Shown here in pieces: positions 32,976 through 41,643 of a stretch of DNA of 54,888 bases; position 1 is the first letter of the stretch, and the number at the start of each line of letters is the position of its first letter. The notes under the pieces were generated by a model. It was not told the DNA's origin, ran no database searches, and saw nothing but the letters and a program-made list of their open reading frames with translations. A program made the translations under genes and the position numbers. Origin of the DNA: Salinisphaera orenii subsp. halophila YIM 95161 (GTDB lineage: Bacteria > Pseudomonadota > Gammaproteobacteria > Nevskiales > Salinisphaeraceae); the NCBI RefSeq assembly GCF_003732545.1, contig NZ_AYKF01000069.1, positions 1-54,888 on the forward strand. The letters run 5' to 3'.

Positions 32976-34279
32976 TCTCCTGTGCGGCGGATTGAACGGT
33001 CGCCGGACGAGGCCTCGTCCAGGCGCGGGCCCAGCCAGTCGCTGATCGCACGATAGACATCGTCGTGGTGCAGCAGCGCGAAATGATTCATGCCGTAGAA
33101 GACGCGGCCGTCCTGATCGCGGGCGACGAAACGCCGGCTGGGGATACGGGCATGGCCGAAGGCGCTGCCGACCGGCACCAGCAGATCGCCGAACCAGCGG
33201 CCGAGCGGGTCGTCCTCGCGTCGGCCGAGCGTGGCCGCGACCAGGAAATGGCCGACGTGATCGAGCGGCCGCAGGGCCGGGCTGGCGGTGTAGTCGCCGC
33301 CGACGCGCTCGTCCTTCTGCCAGTCCTCGTCTCGCAGATAGCCGTAGCGCAGATCCTTGACCCCGGCGCTGCGGATATCGCCGAGGCGCGCGAACGGCTG
33401 AGTGTAGGGCACCCGCGTCAGCGAACGGGTCACGCGGCTGCCGAGCCGTTCCAGCGGCGCACCGAGGTGCGGCGAGCCCAGCAGCACCATGTCCGCCAGC
33501 CGCCGCGGCCAGCCGAGACCGGCCTCGTGCGCGTAATGGGCCGCACTTCGGGCGACGAGACCGCCCATGCTATGCCCGATGAGCGTGATCCGTTCGAGTG
33601 CCACCGGGTAGGCATCCACCAGCGCCTGCAGCCGAAAGGCCAGATCACGCCCGTTCTCGGAAACATGCCTACCGCTGTTGTAGCGCAGCCGCAGCGCGGT
33701 ATAGCCGTGATCGCGCGCCAGCCGCTCGCCGAAGTCGGCATGGCCGGCGCGACGCCACTGGCGGTCGTTCATGCCCAGGCCGTGAATGAGCACCACCAGC
33801 CGCGGCGACGGCGCGTCGTCGAGGCCGACCGAGAGCCCGTGCCGGGTGAGCGCGATCGGCCGGCCGTCGGCCGCGACGAAATCCATCGGTAGCGCGAGTT
33901 CGTTGCCGCTGGCCTCGAGATGATCGCCGACGGCGCCGTTGAGCGCGCTGTGCAGCCCCAGCGACAGCCGCGCCGGTATCTCGCGCTTGCGCGCCGGCAC
34001 CAGGGTCTCGGCCAGACCGGCGAGCTGGCCGGCACCGGCGAAACTCAGACTCCCGATATCACGCACGCGGCCGTAGACGAAGTCGCTGACCCGGCCGACC
34101 GGATGGGCGGCCGGATTGATGCGCCCGATGCTGCGCGTGATCGAGCGATGCACGCCCTGAACGAGGCCCACCGTACCGGTGAAGGCATCGGCGGCGAGCG
34201 CAATGCCGCCACGCAGCCAGACCGCGCCCGCGGGCGGGCCCGCGTCGCGGCGATCGACCGGGGGGCGATCCGCGCGCAT
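32972..34279 (-). CDS. Alpha/beta hydrolase / esterase
   Basis: The 435-residue protein has an unusual N-terminal extension (about 1-155, including GGIALAADAFTGTVGLVQGVHRSI) before the catalytic core. The oxyanion HGLGMND (about 166-172) and the elbow LIGHSMGGLV with Ser237 are clear; a catalytic histidine is likely in FYGMNHFALL near the end, with an acidic partner upstream. The layout resembles PGAP1-like or triacylglycerol-lipase-type esterases. It has no obvious signal peptide but a hydrophobic N-terminal patch that may bind membrane. It overlaps the upstream serine hydrolase stop by one base and the ACBP start by four. Confidence 0.8.
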   Translation of the reverse strand: MRADRPPVDRRDAGPPAGAVWLRGGIALAADAFTGTVGLVQGVHRSITRSIGRINPAAHPVGRVSDFVYGRVRDIGSLSFAGAGQLAGLAETLVPARKREIPARLSLGLHSALNGAVGDHLEASGNELALPMDFVAADGRPIALTRHGLSVGLDDAPSPRLVVLIHGLGMNDRQWRRAGHADFGERLARDHGYTALRLRYNSGRHVSENGRDLAFRLQALVDAYPVALERITLIGHSMGGLVARSAAHYAHEAGLGWPRRLADMVLLGSPHLGAPLERLGSRVTRSLTRVPYTQPFARLGDIRSAGVKDLRYGYLRDEDWQKDERVGGDYTASPALRPLDHVGHFLVAATLGRREDDPLGRWFGDLLVPVGSAFGHARIPSRRFVARDQDGRVFYGMNHFALLHHDDVYRAISDWLGPRLDEASSGDRSIRRTGE

Positions 34280-35541
34280 CAGCCGCGACACCGCCAGGAG
34301 ATGGTGGCCAGCAGCCGGCCCAGCGCGATCAGGTGGCCGCCGAGGATGGCCTTGCCGCTGACCAGCAGGCCGGCCGAGACCTCGCGCGCCGGATCCGCCC
34401 AGCCGAGAATGTTCATGAACCCGAGATGGCCGTAGGCGCGCCCGGTCATCGGCCCGTACAGACCGACCGGATTGGCGCCCAGCATCAGACCCTCGCTGTA
34501 GCGCATGGGAATCCTGAGCGTGTGGTCGTAGCGCAGACGATTGGCGGGGCGAGTCGCGCGCCGGATCGTCGCCGGCTGCAGGATCCGCCGGCCGGCGTAC
34601 ACACCGTCGTCGGCCAGCATCTGATAGAAGCGCGACAGTTCCTCGGCCGTGCAATAGAGGTTGCCCGCGGGCACGACGGCGTCCATGAACAGATCGCGGT
34701 TGGAAACATCCACGACTTCTTCGAAACCGACGGTCAGCGCCCGACGCGCCACCACCGACAACGGAAAGCGCACCGGCTGGCCGGCGGCGTAGTTGCGCGC
34801 GACCCGCGAACGCGAGCGCCCGTCCAGCCCGAAGGTGAAATAGCGCATCCCCAGCGGCCGGCGCAGGCGCGTGTCGAGATACTCGGTCAGCGGCGCGCCG
34901 GTCACGCGGCGGATGAGCTCGCCGAGGATGAAGCCGCCGGTGATCGCGTGATAGGCCATCCGCCGGCGGCCCGTCTCGGCCGGGGCCGCGCAGATCAGAC
35001 GCAGGCATTCGTCCCAGTCGGCCAGCGTCTCCGGGCCGGCGCGACGGCGATCGATGTCGAACATGGGAAAGCCGCCCCGATGCGAGAGCACCTGGGCGAT
35101 GGTGGTGCGCTGCTTGCCGGCACCGGTGAACTCGGGCAGATAACGCGAGACCCGCGCATCCAGGTCGATGCCGCCCTCCTCGGCCAGCTTGTGCACGAGG
35201 ATGGCGGTGACGGCCTTGCTCGCGGAGAACAGGCACATGGGCGTGTCCGGCTCGGCCAGCCGCGCGCGCGTTTCCGGCGGCTCGTCCGGCCCGCGGCCGT
35301 AGGCGTGGCCCAGCGAACGGTTGAGCACGATCCGCCCCCGCCGGCGCAGACAGAAGGTGATCGCCGGATAGGCGCCACTGCGGTAGAGCCCGCGCACGCC
35401 CTCCCAGACCGACTCGACCGCGGCCGGCGACAGGCCGGCCTGCGCGGGATCGACTTCGGCCGCCCGATCGATACCCGTGATCGCGTCGAGCGAGCCGGCG
35501 GGCACATCCACCCGATGCGCACCGAGCAGCGTCCGGCTCAT
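34279..35541 (-). CDS. Serine hydrolase, beta-lactamase/esterase-like
   Basis: The 420-residue protein belongs to the class C beta-lactamase-related family. The SxxK motif is SASK (Ser106, Lys109); a YHA segment (MAYHAITGGFILGELI) occupies the Tyr position, and the HLGF phrase (YGHLGFMNI) stands in for the KTG-like strand. Related enzymes (EstB, LACTB, LovD type) are esterases, peptidases or acyltransferases, often acting on acyl-CoA or lipids. The operon context (fadE before, esterase and ACBP after) favours lipid ester cleavage or transfer. Its start overlaps the fadE stop by ATGA. No signal peptide. Confidence 0.82.
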   Translation of the reverse strand: MSRTLLGAHRVDVPAGSLDAITGIDRAAEVDPAQAGLSPAAVESVWEGVRGLYRSGAYPAITFCLRRRGRIVLNRSLGHAYGRGPDEPPETRARLAEPDTPMCLFSASKAVTAILVHKLAEEGGIDLDARVSRYLPEFTGAGKQRTTIAQVLSHRGGFPMFDIDRRRAGPETLADWDECLRLICAAPAETGRRRMAYHAITGGFILGELIRRVTGAPLTEYLDTRLRRPLGMRYFTFGLDGRSRSRVARNYAAGQPVRFPLSVVARRALTVGFEEVVDVSNRDLFMDAVVPAGNLYCTAEELSRFYQMLADDGVYAGRRILQPATIRRATRPANRLRYDHTLRIPMRYSEGLMLGANPVGLYGPMTGRAYGHLGFMNILGWADPAREVSAGLLVSGKAILGGHLIALGRLLATISWRCRG

Positions 35542-38036
35542 GAGGCCTGCCGCAGGTCGACCGGTCGGCCTTCGGCTCGACGCGTGTCTTCGGAGAGCGG
35601 ATTGGCCAGGTATTCCTTGCTGAAGTCGTCGGTCAGCAGCACGTCGTAGCGCATGCGGTCGTACTCGCGGATCGCCTCGACCTGCCCGGCGTCGAGCACG
35701 CCGCGCTCGAGCGCGCTGGCCAGCTGCGCCTCGACGCTTTCGCCCTCGATCTCGCCGTGCTTGGCCGCGCGCAGGAACTCGCTGTAGACGTCGTCGATGG
35801 CCTGGAGCTTCTCGTAGGCACCGATCAGCCGGCCGGTGGGGTCGTTCTCGCCCCGGCCGATATAGATGTCGTAGGTCATGCGGCGTCCGAATTCGGAATC
35901 GAGTTTCATGCCGAGCATCATGCGGCATAGCGCGCTGTTGGTGGCATCGCTGGGGCCGTGGAAGCGGCGTCCGCGCGGCAGGGCGACGCATTTGAGGAGC
36001 GGCCGGGCGGCCTTGACCGGGTAATTGCGCACGAATTCGTGCAGGGCCTGCTCGATCTCGTGCAGGTGATATTCCATCGCCCAGCGCGCATGGACCTTGT
36101 CCTCCTCGGTGCCACCGTTGACCTCGAAGCCCTTGAGCGTGGCCGAGGCCATGTACAGATGCGACAGCACGTCGCCGAGACGCGCCGAGGTGGATTCCCT
36201 GAGCTTGAGCGCGCCGCCGAGCGTGCCCATGGCGAGATCCGAACAGAACGCCAGGGCCGCGGAGAAACGCTCCATGTGCTTGTAGTAGACCGTCATCTCG
36301 TTGTTCACCGGCGCCCTAGCGAGCTTCGCATTCGTCAGACCCAGCGTGAAGGCCCGCACCATGCGGTTCACCGAATAGCCGATATGCGAGAACAGCAGAC
36401 GGTCGAACTCGACCAGCCCGGCGCTGAAGTCCGGATTGTGGGCGGCCTCCATCTCGCTGTAGACGTAGGGATGACAGCGGATCGCGCCCTGGCCGAAGAC
36501 CATGAGGCTGCGCGTCATCACGTTCGCGCCCTCGACGGTTATCGCCACCGGCAGCGCCTGATAGGCCGCGGCCAAGTAGTTGCGCGGGCCCATGATGATG
36601 CCGCGCCCGGAATGGATATCCATCGAGTGGTTGATGACCGTGCGCATCATCTCGGTGGAGTGGTACTTGATCATCGCGGTGACCACCGCCGGGGTGCAGT
36701 GATCCACGCCGGAGGCGGTAAGATTGCGCACGTTCTCGAGGATATAGGCATAGCCGCCGATCACGCCCAGGCCTTCCTGCACGCCCTCGAAGTTGCCGAT
36801 CTCGGTGCCGAACTGGCGCCGGATGCGCGAATACGCCGAGGTGATGCCGTACATGCCCTTGCCGGTGGCGGTCGACAGTGCCGGCAGCGACACGCCGCGC
36901 CCCGCCGACAGGCATTCGAAGAGCATGCGCCAGCCGTTGCCGGCCTGCTTGGGCCCGCCGATGATGGCATCGATCGGCACGAACACGTCCCTGCCCTCGA
37001 TCGGCCCGTTCATGAAGGCGTTGCCCGGATAGCTGCGGCGGCCGATGTTCACGCCGGGCGTGTCGGTGGCCAGCAGCGCACAGGTGATGCCGTAGTCCAC
37101 GGTGTCGGGATCGCCGAGCAGACCGTCCGGATCCTTGAGCCTGAAGGCCAGGCCCATGAGCGTGGCCACCGGCGCCAGGGTGATATAGCGCTTGTTGAAG
37201 GTCAGCGACAGCCCGAGCACCTCCTCGCCGTCGACGCTGCGCTTACAGACCACGCCGGTGTCCGGCATCTTGGCCGCGTCCGAGCCGACCTCCACGCCGG
37301 TGAGCGCGAAGCACGGCAGCTCCCGGCCGGAGGCCAGCCCCGGCAGCCACTTGTCCTGCTGCTCTTTGGTGCCGTAATGCACCAGCAGCTCGCCCGGGCC
37401 GAGCGAGTTGGGCACCATCACGGTCACCGCGGCGGCGATCGAGCGCGTCGCGATCTTGGCGACCACGCAGGACTGGCCGTAGGCCGAGAAACCCAGACCG
37501 CCGTGTTCCTTGGGAATCAGCATCGACAGAAAGCCGGCGTTGCGGATGTATTCCCAGGCCTCTTCCGGCAGATCCTTGAGCTCGAAGTTGACCTGCCAGT
37601 CGTCGAGCATGGTGCACAGCTGCTCGGTCTCGTTGTCGAGAAAGGCCTGTTCGCGCTCGCTCAGGCGGGTGAGCTGGAAATCGAGCAGCTGCTGCCAGTC
37701 GGGGCGACCGCGGAACAGCTCGGCCTCCCACCAGACGTCGCCGGCCTCCAGCGCCTGCTGCTCGGTCTGCCCCATCTCCGGCAGGATCTTGCGAAAGATG
37801 CCGTAGAGACGATGGGTGAGCACACGCCGGCGCAGCGGCACGATGTTGAACAGTGCGAGCCCCAGCCCCAGTACCAGGGCGGTGATCACGAACCCGACCG
37901 GGCCGATCAGACCGGTCGCGGCCAGGGCCACGACCACCGCCGCAGTCACGCCGGTGAACACCGCGAGCGACACGCCGCGGTAGAGCAATGTCCAATAGAG
38001 TCCGAGCAGCAGAAGCGCGATGATAGAGCCTGTCAT
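35538..38036 (-). CDS. fadE: Acyl-CoA dehydrogenase, FadE type
   Basis: The 832-residue enzyme matches the gammaproteobacterial FadE type (E. coli 814 residues). Residues about 1-70 contain two or three membrane helices, then the dehydrogenase domain: GGLGFSAYGQSCVVAKIATRS, LTGVEVGSDAAKMPDTGVV, LTFNKRYITLAPVATLMGLAF, GRGVSLPALSTATGK and INHSMDIHSGRGIIMGPRNYLA. It catalyses the first oxidation step of fatty acid beta-oxidation at the inner membrane, with FAD. The start MTGSIIA lies 137 bases from a divergent TetR regulator, probably its controller. First gene of a four-gene coupled operon. Confidence 0.95.
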   Translation of the reverse strand: MTGSIIALLLLGLYWTLLYRGVSLAVFTGVTAAVVVALAATGLIGPVGFVITALVLGLGLALFNIVPLRRRVLTHRLYGIFRKILPEMGQTEQQALEAGDVWWEAELFRGRPDWQQLLDFQLTRLSEREQAFLDNETEQLCTMLDDWQVNFELKDLPEEAWEYIRNAGFLSMLIPKEHGGLGFSAYGQSCVVAKIATRSIAAAVTVMVPNSLGPGELLVHYGTKEQQDKWLPGLASGRELPCFALTGVEVGSDAAKMPDTGVVCKRSVDGEEVLGLSLTFNKRYITLAPVATLMGLAFRLKDPDGLLGDPDTVDYGITCALLATDTPGVNIGRRSYPGNAFMNGPIEGRDVFVPIDAIIGGPKQAGNGWRMLFECLSAGRGVSLPALSTATGKGMYGITSAYSRIRRQFGTEIGNFEGVQEGLGVIGGYAYILENVRNLTASGVDHCTPAVVTAMIKYHSTEMMRTVINHSMDIHSGRGIIMGPRNYLAAAYQALPVAITVEGANVMTRSLMVFGQGAIRCHPYVYSEMEAAHNPDFSAGLVEFDRLLFSHIGYSVNRMVRAFTLGLTNAKLARAPVNNEMTVYYKHMERFSAALAFCSDLAMGTLGGALKLRESTSARLGDVLSHLYMASATLKGFEVNGGTEEDKVHARWAMEYHLHEIEQALHEFVRNYPVKAARPLLKCVALPRGRRFHGPSDATNSALCRMMLGMKLDSEFGRRMTYDIYIGRGENDPTGRLIGAYEKLQAIDDVYSEFLRAAKHGEIEGESVEAQLASALERGVLDAGQVEAIREYDRMRYDVLLTDDFSKEYLANPLSEDTRRAEGRPVDLRQAS

Positions 38037-38106
38037 GGCGGCCTCGAGTCCAGCGGGTTGCCGATGGCGGAACCGTCCCCATGTCAAGGGTACGACCGAC
38101 AACATC

Positions 38107-38120
38107 TATTTTCAAAAATA
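38107..38120. promoter_or_regulatory. Inverted repeat in the fadE-tetR divergent region
   Basis: TATTTT (38107-38112) and AAAATA (38115-38120) are perfect arms around CA. It sits between the divergent fadE and tetR starts in an AT-rich patch with a repeated TTTTCA word. It is a candidate TetR-type operator controlling both genes, but AT-richness weakens the case. Confidence 0.35.
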
Positions 38121-38172
38121 CGAGTTTTCAGATAATACCAAGCCCCTACGAGGCGTCAACAGGGATGAATCC

Positions 38173-38889
38173 GTGACAGACACTCGACAGAACTCTCCGG
38201 GCAAGCGCCAGCGGCGGCGCGGCTATCGCGGCCTGTCGGCCGAGGAACTGCGTGCCCAGCGCCATGACCGGCTGATCGCCGCCGGCATCGAACTCTTCGG
38301 CGAGCGCGGCTATGCCGCCACGCCGATCGAGGCGGTCTGCTCCCACGCCAAGGTCTCCACCCGGCATTTCTACGAGCAGTTCGAAGGCCGGGAATCCATC
38401 CTCCACGCCGTACACGGCTTCCTGGTCGCGCGCATGGAGGAGATCATCCGCACGGCGCTGACCGAGCCGCGTACCCCGCTGACCCAGCGGGTGGCGGACA
38501 CGATCGAATCCGCGATCTTCTTTCTACTGGAGGATCCGCGGCGCGGCCGCATCCTCTGCATCGAGGCCGTCGGCGTTTCCGAGGTCATGGAGAAGAAACG
38601 CCGGCAGATGACCCATGATCTGGCCGACATCATCCAGCGCTACGCCGATCTGATGGCCGAGAACGGCATGCTCCCGGCCCGCGACTATCACCTGCCGGCG
38701 ATCGCCCTGGTGGGCATGTTCAACGAACTGGTGGCCGAGTGGCTCAACGAGGGCACCGGCCTGTCGGACCGGGAAATGGCGCGCGAAGCCAAGATCCTGT
38801 TCCGCGCCATGATCTTCGGCGCCCAGCACTACGAACCCACCGAAGGCGCCCACGATCCGCTGGACCGGCAGGCGCCCGCCGGGGACTGA
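38173..38889 (+). CDS. TetR-family regulator of the fadE locus
   Basis: A 238-residue protein from GTG 38173; an open frame reaching 38020 runs into fadE and is rejected. The N-terminal HTH is QRHDRLIAAGIELFGERGYAATPIEAVCSHAKVSTRHFYEQFEGRESIL, typical for TetR, preceded by a basic tail (GKRQRRRGYRG). The C-terminal ligand domain has no assigned ligand; acyl-CoA is likely given the neighbours. It is divergent from fadE and convergent with the FATP-type ligase. GammaTetR members controlling fatty acid oxidation (PsrA/FadR-like) have similar context. Confidence 0.85.
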   Translation: MTDTRQNSPGKRQRRRGYRGLSAEELRAQRHDRLIAAGIELFGERGYAATPIEAVCSHAKVSTRHFYEQFEGRESILHAVHGFLVARMEEIIRTALTEPRTPLTQRVADTIESAIFFLLEDPRRGRILCIEAVGVSEVMEKKRRQMTHDLADIIQRYADLMAENGMLPARDYHLPAIALVGMFNELVAEWLNEGTGLSDREMAREAKILFRAMIFGAQHYEPTEGAHDPLDRQAPAGD

Positions 38890-38916
38890 CCCCGACCGGT
38901 CTGCGCCACGCCGAGC

Positions 38917-40740
38917 TCAGAGGGCCAGGTCACCGGCCTCGAGCGCGCGGCGCGTCTCGTCGTCGAGGCGGGCGTAGCGCTCGGCGCCGGCGACGAGCAC
39001 GTAGACCGGCTCGCCGTCCTCGGGGGCGTAGGCCTGCTTCTTGAGTTCGACCTTGCGGTATTTCATCGTCCCGGTGACCTCCTGCTCGGGCCGCGGCCGG
39101 ATGAACACCGGGATCGCATAGCCCGGCAGCTCCTCGCGCAGGTGCGCCACGAGGCCCGCCCAGTCGATATCCGCGATGTCGTTCGCCGGCGTGATCGCGG
39201 CCATGCCCGCGCGCCCGTCGTTATGCGGCACCTCGACGCCGTAGACCACCGATTCCTCGATCGCCGGATGGGCGTTGAGCGCGTTCTCGACCTGGGTGGT
39301 GGCCACGTTCTCGCCCTTCCAGCGAAAGGTGTCGCCGAGGCGGTCGACGAAGGCGATGTGGCGCATGCCCTGGCGGCGCACCAGATCGCCGGTGTTGAAG
39401 TAGCAGTCGTCCTTTTTGAACACGCCGCGAAAGAGCTTTGCCTCGCTCGCTCGGCGGTCGGTGTAGCCCTCGAACGGCGCGAAGTCCGTGACCTTGTTGA
39501 GCAACAGACCGACCTCGCCCTTGCCGACCTCACGCATGCGCCCACGCTCGTCGCTGACCGGCGCCTCGGTCTCGGGGTCATAGTCCACCACCGCGAACGG
39601 CAGCGGACAGAAGCCCGCGGTGCGATCCATGTTGAAGCCGTTGACGAAGATCAGATTGCCTTCGCTGGCACCGTAGAACTCGCAGATGCGCTCGATGCCG
39701 AAACGTGACTTGAACGCGTCCCAGATATCAGGCCGCAGACCGTTGCCGATGACCGCCCGCACCGCGTGATCGCGGTCGTCGGCGCTCGGCTCGGCGGCGA
39801 GCAGATAACGGCACAGCTCGCCGATGTAGCAAAACACCGTGGCCTGATGGCGGCGCACGTCGGGCCAGAAGTTCGACACGCTGAACTTCGGCGCCAGCGC
39901 GAAGGTGGCCCCGGCGCACAGCACCGACGACCACGACACCGTCAGCGCGTTGTTGTGATACAGCGGCAGCGGACAATAGAAGCGATCCGCCGGCGTCAGC
40001 CGCAGGCCGGCCAGGCCCATCGCCGCGCCGCCGCGCAGCCAGCGCGCATGACTCATCCGCGAGGCCTTGGGCATGCCGGTCGTGCCGGAGGTGAAGATAT
40101 AGAAGCAGGTGGCGTCGCGGCTGACGGCGGCGGCGTCGTCGAGGTTGCCGGCGGCGCGATTGCGGGCTTCCGCGAGAAAGTCGCGACAGCCGGCCGGCGG
40201 CATGCGCAGGTCGCCGCCGGGGACGAACCAGACCGGGTCCAGCCCGGCCACGCGCGGGTCATCGCGGATCGCGTCGAAGGCAGCGTACAGCTCGCCGCCG
40301 ACGAGCAGGGCCCGCGGTTCGACCGTGCCCAGGCTGTGGGCGAGCACATCGCCCCGCTGCTTGGTGTTGCACATGGCCGCGGCGGCGCCGAGCTTGGCCA
40401 GGGCCGCGACCGCGATCAACGCCTCCGGCCGATTGTCGAGCAGCACGCCGACGACGTCCCCGGCGCCGATGCCCCCGGCCTTGAAGGTGCGCGCATAGCG
40501 GTTGGCCAGCGCATTGAACTGGGCGTAGGTCCAGCGCTGGCCCTCGAAGGTGAGCGCCGGATGCTCGGGCCGCCGGCCCGCATGCGCCTCGAGCAGCGTC
40601 GCGATCGTCATCCGATCCCGGAACTTCGACTGCAGCAGCAGCCCGGCCCCCTTGAGCAGGCGGTCCGCGCCGCGCAGCTTGTCCGGCGTGGGCTTGAGCA
40701 CATCCCAGACGTTCAGCGTGTCGCGCTCGGCTTCGGCCAT
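38917..40740 (-). CDS. FATP-type long-chain acyl-CoA synthetase
   Basis: The 607-residue AMP-forming ligase starts at MAEAERD (ATG 40740). Motifs: FYIFTSGTTGMPKASRMSH (P-loop), FCPLPFAVVDYDPE (FATP feature), YFNTGDLVRRQGMRHIAFVDRLGDTFRWKGENVATTQVE (adenylation and hinge), and TGTMKYRKVELKKQAY (C-terminal lysine region). The order and the DRLGDTFRWKGENVATTEV-like stretch match the FATP/very-long-chain family rather than FadD. It would activate long or very long fatty acids with ATP and CoA, feeding FadE. Its stop faces the tetR stop, 27 bases apart. Confidence 0.9.
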   Translation of the reverse strand: MAEAERDTLNVWDVLKPTPDKLRGADRLLKGAGLLLQSKFRDRMTIATLLEAHAGRRPEHPALTFEGQRWTYAQFNALANRYARTFKAGGIGAGDVVGVLLDNRPEALIAVAALAKLGAAAAMCNTKQRGDVLAHSLGTVEPRALLVGGELYAAFDAIRDDPRVAGLDPVWFVPGGDLRMPPAGCRDFLAEARNRAAGNLDDAAAVSRDATCFYIFTSGTTGMPKASRMSHARWLRGGAAMGLAGLRLTPADRFYCPLPLYHNNALTVSWSSVLCAGATFALAPKFSVSNFWPDVRRHQATVFCYIGELCRYLLAAEPSADDRDHAVRAVIGNGLRPDIWDAFKSRFGIERICEFYGASEGNLIFVNGFNMDRTAGFCPLPFAVVDYDPETEAPVSDERGRMREVGKGEVGLLLNKVTDFAPFEGYTDRRASEAKLFRGVFKKDDCYFNTGDLVRRQGMRHIAFVDRLGDTFRWKGENVATTQVENALNAHPAIEESVVYGVEVPHNDGRAGMAAITPANDIADIDWAGLVAHLREELPGYAIPVFIRPRPEQEVTGTMKYRKVELKKQAYAPEDGEPVYVLVAGAERYARLDDETRRALEAGDLAL

Positions 40741-40814
40741 GGGCCTCTCCTCCATCGGTTCTGTCAGCATCCTGTCAGCAGTTGCCGTCTCATCCGGCAC
40801 TGACAAGGAGCATA

Positions 40815-41558
40815 TCAGCGCACGGCCGGCGTGCCCTCCTCGCGTGCCGGCGGGGTCGGCCTGCAGTCCTGCCACAGCGCCAGGCCATAGGCGCTCAGGT
40901 GCACCGACTGCCGCTGCAGGCGCGGATAGAGTTTGAGTTCGCGGCGCACGTGATCCATGGTCCGACGAATCTGGGTGTCGGCAAGCAGCAGTTCGTACTG
41001 ATCGCTCAGCCGCTCGTCCTCGGGCCCGATCTGGAACACGCCGAGCGCCAGCAGCTCGGTCATGTACTGCGGCACGTACTCGCGCAGCAGCACGCCGGCG
41101 TCGCGGCCCAGCGAGCTGGCGTTGGTGAGTACGTTCACGCTCACCGGTCCGGCCGGCAGCCGGCCGGCGGCGACATGACACAGCGGCGCGATCTCGCGCT
41201 CGGCCAGCAGTGCCAGCATCGCGACCTGATCGGGGACCAGCCGCGACAGCGTCTGCCGATAGAGTTGGATGCGCGCCGCGTCCGGATCCACGCTGCGGGA
41301 GGCCGCGAGCAGGTCGGCCATCATCTCGGCCGGTTCGCTCAGCTCGGGATGATCGCGGGCGACGCGCGCCCGATCGGTCGCCCCCGCCTCCATCGCGTCG
41401 AGGCGCTGCTTGAGCTCGGTGAGCGCCCAGCTCTCGGCGTCGTGAAACCGGCGCACGGCCGAGCCGGTCACCGGCCATTCCTCGGCCGCGCGGGCGGCCT
41501 GCCGCAGCATCTGCAGCGGCCGGGGCGTGCGCGGGCGCAGATTCTTCCTGGTTGCCAT
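40815..41558 (-). CDS. DUF4393/Abi-alpha-like protein
   Basis: A 247-residue protein from MATRKNL; a longer frame to 41687 is unlikely. It is soluble, charged and helical. The central part has DQVAMLALLAEREIAPLCHVAAG, a Ser/Gly-rich link (NVLTNASSLGRDAGV), and VPQYMTELLALGVFQIGPEDERLSDQYELLLAD. This pattern resembles my memory of the DUF4393 (Abi-alpha) family, found in phage-defence and housekeeping contexts alike. Defence function is not supported by neighbours here. It could be an unrelated regulator of the lipid locus. Confidence 0.6.
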   Translation of the reverse strand: MATRKNLRPRTPRPLQMLRQAARAAEEWPVTGSAVRRFHDAESWALTELKQRLDAMEAGATDRARVARDHPELSEPAEMMADLLAASRSVDPDAARIQLYRQTLSRLVPDQVAMLALLAEREIAPLCHVAAGRLPAGPVSVNVLTNASSLGRDAGVLLREYVPQYMTELLALGVFQIGPEDERLSDQYELLLADTQIRRTMDHVRRELKLYPRLQRQSVHLSAYGLALWQDCRPTPPAREEGTPAVR

Positions 41559-41643
41559 GGCGATACTCGCTCTCGGTTGCGGCGCGCGCCGCGACAAGCC
41601 CGGCATCGTGCCGGACGGGACCGGTCCGGCGCCAGCAGGCCGA

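Noticed and set aside
40815-41558. Phage-defence function for the DUF4393/Abi-alpha-like protein
   Set aside because: The only support is a remembered family resemblance; neighbours are lipid and membrane genes and show no defence context.
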